Positions 5,057 through 7,634 of a stretch of 7,634 nucleotides of DNA are shown piece by piece (within the stretch, counting starts at the first letter, position 1; each line of letters starts with the position of its first letter). The stretch spans positions 1 to 7,634 of the forward strand of contig CALMNI010000199.1 in the NCBI GenBank assembly GCA_937868555.1, in the 5' to 3' direction. Source of the stretch: an uncultured bacterium (GTDB lineage Bacteria; Patescibacteriota; Patescibacteriia; Patescibacteriales; Patescibacteriaceae). The position numbers and the translations under genes are program-made. The notes beneath the pieces were generated by a model, which was not told where the DNA came from, did not search any database, and saw only the letters and a program-made list of their open reading frames with translations.

Positions 5057-7027
5057 ATGACAAAGCGTTTATACAAACCTTTGATCGTCCTCCTTGCTGT
5101 TTTTGTTATAGGCAGTGGGATTTTTATTCCTAAGACAAAAGCTGATGAACCGGTCTTTACTTTTACCTCGCCGGGGAATAGCGTTTCGTGGCAACTTGGC
5201 CAAACGCAAACAATCTCTTGGACAAAATCTCCGACCGCCGGCCTTACCTTTGCGACCTTAATGGTAATGCGTACCGATGGTATTGCCGCCGGTACCTTGG
5301 CGACTATACCGCTTGAAGCAGAAGCAACTACGGGCAGTTACCAATGGTCTATCCCGCTCGAGGGCAATGGCTCAATGATGGTTGTTCCTAACACGACTTA
5401 TTTTATCCGAGCCTATGTCGGTTCATCTACATTCTCAGCTTCTTTTGATAGTTCGCAGTTTACAATAATTAACAACCCGAATTTTATCCCGGACATCGCC
5501 GTGACCGGTATTGTTATTGGGAGTACAACCATGTCTAGTTTTACGGAAACGTTGCCACGGCAAGATTGGGCGGAAGCAGCGCGCATTACTTTTAAAAATG
5601 TTGGTACCAAGGCCGCGTCCATGCTCAATAGCGATTTATCCTTTACGGTTAATGGCTCTTCTTTCGGCTCCGGTTGTGCTTCTGCAATTCAATCATATTA
5701 TAATAATTTAGCGCCCAATGAAACTGGAACGGTTACCTGTCGTTTTGGCGGCCAATTGCCTTTAGGCCAAGCAACCTTGCGGGCGCAAATTTCCGGCATT
5801 CCTTTTGAAACCAATACTTCTAATAATAGTTTTAGCCGGACCTATACAGTTGTTGCCGCTGGAACGACGAATTTGACTCTTACGAATACTAAAGGCGTTG
5901 GAACCGATCTCCAAGCCTTACCGGGAGCACAAAATGTAACGTTGGCTACATTTAAGATTAAGGCGGGGGATAGCGAGGCTGTTAAGGTTGATCGTATACG
6001 TTTTTATAGCGATGAGCGTCCATTAAAAACCTTGAAAAATATTAAACTTGTTCGCTTGATTCAAAGCTGGCCTGCGACCGTAACCCAGCCGGATTGGTAC
6101 GGGACCTATGTAAGTTTTAATGATATGGGAGTTGTTCTTGGAGCCGGTCAAGAAGCAAATTTTGTTGTAACGGCTGATATTGCTTCAGATGCAGTGCAAA
6201 TGACGTCGCTCTACCTTGATATGTGGCCACAAATGGGCGCCTCGCGTTTTATCGGCATGAATTCAGGGCAAGATGTCGCCGCTGAGAGCGAGCGCGTTAA
6301 AGTAACTTTGACTGTTGCCTCAGCGCCAAACTCAATACCAACGCCAGCGCCGGCAACCACTCCGACCGTCAATGCGAATAACACAAATAACAACCAAAAC
6401 ACCTCACCGGCGAATAATCCTGAGCGTAGGACATTTATTGAGCAGGAAAAGAACCAAGCGAATCGTCTTGATAAGCAGCTTGCGAGCCGTTTGTCTGGAA
6501 AAATATTACTGCAAGTTGAAAATGGCGGTGCGGCCTGGTATGTCGCGCCTAAGGATAAGCAAAAATATTATTTAGCTGATGGTAATACTGCTTTCCAAGC
6601 TTTACGCAAATTCGGCGTTGGTATAAAGAATAGCGATCTTGCGAAAATTCCTGTCGGCTCAGCCGGGCAGTCTAATACTGTTGATAGCGACGGCGACGGC
6701 TTATCAGATAAGCTAGAAGCCGCTCTTGGAACTAATAGTGTTGCATCTGATAGCGATGGCGACGGTTTCTCAGATGGCCAAGAAGTTTTTGCTGGCTATA
6801 ATCCCTTAGGAAAAAATCGCTTGCCCCTTGATATGCGTTCGGCTAATGCGCAGAAAGGTAAAATTTTGTTGCAGGTCGAAGGCAAGGGCGAGGCCTGGTA
6901 TGTTAATCCAGCTGATGGCAAGCGTTACTATCTTGCGGATGGGGCAGCGGCTTTCCAAATCATGCGTTCTCTCTCCGTTGGTGTAAATAATGACAACCTT
7001 CGTAAAATAGGAGTGGGAGACATGTAA
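5057..7027 (+). CDS. Large modular secreted surface protein: Kre9/KNH-like, CARDB-like and duplicated GKILLQVE modules with Ca-binding loops
   Basis: This 656-aa protein begins with a signal peptide (basic MTKRLYK, hydrophobic core, likely cleavage after TKA29). Residues 33-138 resemble Kre9/KNH-type Ig-like domains: FTSPGNSVSWQLGQTQTISW, then GSYQWSIP and a closing SSQFTI strand. Residues 145-268 look like a CARDB domain (PDIAVTGI, FKNVGTKAA, LAPNETGTV, NTSNNSF), with the protein's only two Cys, C207 and C228. Residues 272-421 form another probable beta-sandwich. A Pro/Thr/Asn-rich linker (424-455) and a charged segment follow. The end carries two copies of a 54-residue module (481-534 and 601-654) around two DSDGDG(L/F)SD loops (543-551, 565-573) of thrombospondin type 3/EF-hand-like Ca-binding type. 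No anchor is seen after the signal peptide, so retention at the surface would be non-covalent. Function is unknown; adhesion or a cell-envelope role is inference. Confidence 0.85.
   Translation: MTKRLYKPLIVLLAVFVIGSGIFIPKTKADEPVFTFTSPGNSVSWQLGQTQTISWTKSPTAGLTFATLMVMRTDGIAAGTLATIPLEAEATTGSYQWSIPLEGNGSMMVVPNTTYFIRAYVGSSTFSASFDSSQFTIINNPNFIPDIAVTGIVIGSTTMSSFTETLPRQDWAEAARITFKNVGTKAASMLNSDLSFTVNGSSFGSGCASAIQSYYNNLAPNETGTVTCRFGGQLPLGQATLRAQISGIPFETNTSNNSFSRTYTVVAAGTTNLTLTNTKGVGTDLQALPGAQNVTLATFKIKAGDSEAVKVDRIRFYSDERPLKTLKNIKLVRLIQSWPATVTQPDWYGTYVSFNDMGVVLGAGQEANFVVTADIASDAVQMTSLYLDMWPQMGASRFIGMNSGQDVAAESERVKVTLTVASAPNSIPTPAPATTPTVNANNTNNNQNTSPANNPERRTFIEQEKNQANRLDKQLASRLSGKILLQVENGGAAWYVAPKDKQKYYLADGNTAFQALRKFGVGIKNSDLAKIPVGSAGQSNTVDSDGDGLSDKLEAALGTNSVASDSDGDGFSDGQEVFAGYNPLGKNRLPLDMRSANAQKGKILLQVEGKGEAWYVNPADGKRYYLADGAAAFQIMRSLSVGVNNDNLRKIGVGDM
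6497..6658 (+). repeat. Module copy 1 (54 codons) of the duplicated GKILLQVE...AWYV domain
   Basis: Encodes residues 481-534 of the 656-aa protein. By hand alignment it shares about 33 of 54 residues with copy 2 and needs no gaps. Conserved points are GKILLQVE, AWYV, YYLADG, AFQ, and the K-I-x-V-G end. At DNA level the two copies are clearly diverged, so this is an old domain duplication and not a recent one. Confidence 0.85.
6683..6775 (+). other. Two thrombospondin type 3-like calcium-binding loops within the 656-aa protein
   Basis: Residues 543-551 and 565-573 each read D-S-D-G-D-G-(L/F)-S-D, 22 residues apart. Each is followed by an acidic helix-like stretch (KLEAALGTN, GQEVFAGYNP). This is the classic DxDxDG calcium loop of TSP3 repeats on extracellular proteins. 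They separate the two copies of the terminal module, so calcium may stiffen the spacer; that effect is inferred. Confidence 0.75.
6857..7018 (+). repeat. Module copy 2 (54 codons) of the duplicated GKILLQVE...AWYV domain
   Basis: Encodes residues 601-654, ending two residues before the C-terminus. Copy 2 carries GEAWYVNPADGKRYYLADG, closer than copy 1 to the form I associate with other CPR surface proteins, where copy 1 has AAWYVAPKDKQKYYLADG. Confidence 0.85.
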
Positions 7028-7033
7028 GAAGAT

Positions 7034-7387
7034 ATGAAAATTTCTAAAGCAGAAGCTTTTCATAAAAGCAAGCACAGCATAGAGCTGTGGGATTACGCGA
7101 CTAATAACCCCGATTTTGGTTTTGTCTACGTTGAAGTGAGCAAAGGGCATTTTCAGGAATTTTACGATAAGGAAAGCACATTCATGTATTTTATTATCGA
7201 AGGCCAGGGAACTTTTTATCTTAATGATGAAGCTATATCAGTTGAATCTGGAGATTTTTTAAGGATTCCTCCCTTAACGCGTATCTATTATATGGGGTCT
7301 ATGAAGATGACGCTTATTACCTCTCCAAGTTGGAAAGCGGAAAATGAAGTAGAAGTACGGCGTATTGACCCTGAAGTCGGCGCTTGA
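7034..7387 (+). CDS. Small cupin-fold protein lacking the usual metal ligands
   Basis: This 117-aa single-domain protein shows a cupin core: FMYFIIEGQGTFYLNDE (50-66), equivalent to 'E..YVLEGEG.v.v.ge', then VESGDFLRIPPLTRIYYMG (70-88), equivalent to 'l..GD...iPpgt.H...n'. The canonical metal ligands of motif 1 (HxH...E) are replaced here by Y44, K46 and T49/F50. The motif 2 His is replaced by R83. It is therefore probably a non-metal binding protein, for example a ligand-sensing or carbohydrate-binding cupin; its ligand is unknown. There is no signal peptide, so it is cytoplasmic. It begins 6 nt after the stop of the surface-protein gene, with AAGAAG just before the ATG and AGGAG farther upstream inside that gene, so the two are likely co-transcribed. 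Fold assignment is good; the function is open. Confidence 0.75.
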   Translation: MKISKAEAFHKSKHSIELWDYATNNPDFGFVYVEVSKGHFQEFYDKESTFMYFIIEGQGTFYLNDEAISVESGDFLRIPPLTRIYYMGSMKMTLITSPSWKAENEVEVRRIDPEVGA

Positions 7388-7412
7388 CCAGTTCGGCTAG
7401 TGGTTATATCAT
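7384..7412 (+). promoter_or_regulatory. Promoter candidate for the HTH gene, giving a leaderless mRNA
   Basis: TTGACC (7384-7389, overlapping the cupin stop codon) and TATCAT (7407-7412) each match the sigma-70 consensus at five of six positions, with an ideal 17-bp spacer. Transcription would begin near 7419-7420, two or three nt before the ATG at 7422, so the message would be essentially leaderless. This agrees with the lack of any Shine-Dalgarno. Confidence 0.55.
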
Positions 7413-7422
7413 ATATGATATA
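7405..7422. promoter_or_regulatory. 18-bp perfect palindrome overlapping -10 and start codon of the HTH gene (candidate operator)
   Basis: TATATCATATATGATATA reads the same on both strands (centre 7413/7414). It covers the proposed -10 box and start site and ends on the first base of the ATG. Location fits an autoregulatory operator for the XRE-type protein encoded next. AT-only repeats arise easily in AT-rich spacers, so this is weaker evidence than the 21-bp palindrome at 4171. Confidence 0.5.
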
Positions 7423-7589
7423 TGCAACCTGACTCCGGAACACAGAAAAAAATAGGGCTTTTTATTAAAGATCTGCGCGAGCAGCGCGGTTTGACGCAGG
7501 CTGTTTTTGCTAAAGAGCTGGGAACTTCGCAATCGGCGGTTGCCCGTATGGAAGCCGGCGGGCAGAATTTTAGTACGCAAAAAATATAA
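7422..7589 (+). CDS. XRE-family helix-turn-helix protein, ended early by an in-frame TAA (possible pseudogene or N-terminus of a MurA-like protein)
   Basis: Translation from ATG 7422 gives 55 residues of a typical XRE/Cro HTH: IGLFIKDLREQRGLTQ (11-26), AVFAKELG (27-34), recognition helix TSQSAVARMEAG (35-46), then NFSTQKI and a TAA at 7587-7589. The ATG is preferred because the HTH begins directly after a short polar tail and the promoter sits just upstream. XRE domains are normally about 60-65 residues, so the stop removes the last helix. Sequence after the stop continues the domain in the same frame (see the next entry). I recall near-identical HTH openings fused to UDP-N-acetylglucosamine 1-carboxyvinyltransferase-like (MurA) domains in CPR genomes; whether that applies here lies beyond the window. 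It may be a real truncated regulator, a pseudogene or a sequencing error. Confidence 0.65.
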   Translation: MQPDSGTQKKIGLFIKDLREQRGLTQAVFAKELGTSQSAVARMEAGGQNFSTQKI

Positions 7590-7634
7590 AAAATCAGTAA
7601 GATTCTCCATCGCAAGATTTTATCTATTTCCGAA
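7590..7634 (+). pseudogene. In-frame continuation of the HTH domain after the TAA, running off the window
   Basis: The 15 codons after the stop read KISKILHRKILSISE, which is just what follows NFST..L. in intact XRE domains ('KISKAL...I..LS'). Spacing between FST and KIS is preserved, so the simplest event is a single-base nonsense change without an indel. The frame stays open to the last base. No ATG or GTG restart is visible between the stop and the window edge. Confidence 0.5.

Noticed and set aside
7404..7615. Two 68-codon minus-strand frames opposite the HTH gene
   Set aside because: They show no domain signature, and the plus strand carries a clear XRE HTH and promoter.
1..7634. CRISPR array, tRNA/rRNA genes, insertion sequence or phage genes
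   Set aside because: No spaced direct repeats, tRNA cloverleaf, rRNA segments, transposase/integrase motifs or terminal inverted repeats were seen on either strand.

Overview
The window looks like a chromosomal piece of a Candidate Phyla Radiation (Patescibacteria) genome. Three things suggest this: compact co-directional genes with almost no Shine-Dalgarno sequences, exported low-complexity surface proteins ending in short GxLLQVE...AWYV or GTLLR...KIY modules that I associate with CPR proteins, and an XRE-type HTH of the kind I recall at the N-terminus of CPR MurA-like proteins. Lineage is inference only. UGA is a real stop (it ends three genes and is absent from reading frames), so the UGA=Gly code of Gracilibacteria/SR1 does not apply. 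All recognised genes are on the + strand.

Region 1 (1-4058) is a tight five-gene operon. It holds the 3' part of a diacylglycerol-kinase-family lipid kinase, a CpdA/Icc-type metallophosphoesterase, a diverged aminoglycoside-phosphotransferase-fold kinase (COG2187-like), the rhodanese-type tRNA uridine hydroxylase TrhO, and a DHH/DHHA2 phosphoesterase resembling family II inorganic pyrophosphatase. Gaps are 3 to 5 nt, and the last two genes overlap by 4 nt. The theme is phosphoryl-transfer and phosphoester chemistry plus one tRNA-modifying enzyme. A hairpin and T8 tract near 4150 probably end the operon.

Region 2 (4059-4284) is non-coding. It carries a near-consensus extended -10 promoter with a perfect 21-bp palindrome abutting its -35 box, so the next gene looks actively regulated.

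Region 3 (4285-7387) encodes two secreted proteins and a cupin. The first is a 222-aa acidic, linker-rich exported protein closed off by a textbook terminator (16-bp perfect stem). The second is a 656-aa modular surface protein: signal peptide, Kre9/KNH-like Ig domain, CARDB-like domain, another beta domain, Pro/Asn-rich linker, then two copies of a 54-residue module flanking two Ca-binding thrombospondin-type-3-like loops. The 117-aa cupin follows 6 nt later.

Region 4 (7388-7634) has a promoter-like element whose -10 lies in an 18-bp palindrome. The palindrome runs into the start codon of an XRE-family HTH gene. The HTH is interrupted at codon 56 by an in-frame TAA, yet homology-like sequence resumes in the same frame up to the window edge. 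This is the most intriguing spot: a nonsense mutation, an error between two A6 tracts, a recoding site, or a truncated regulator split from a larger protein.
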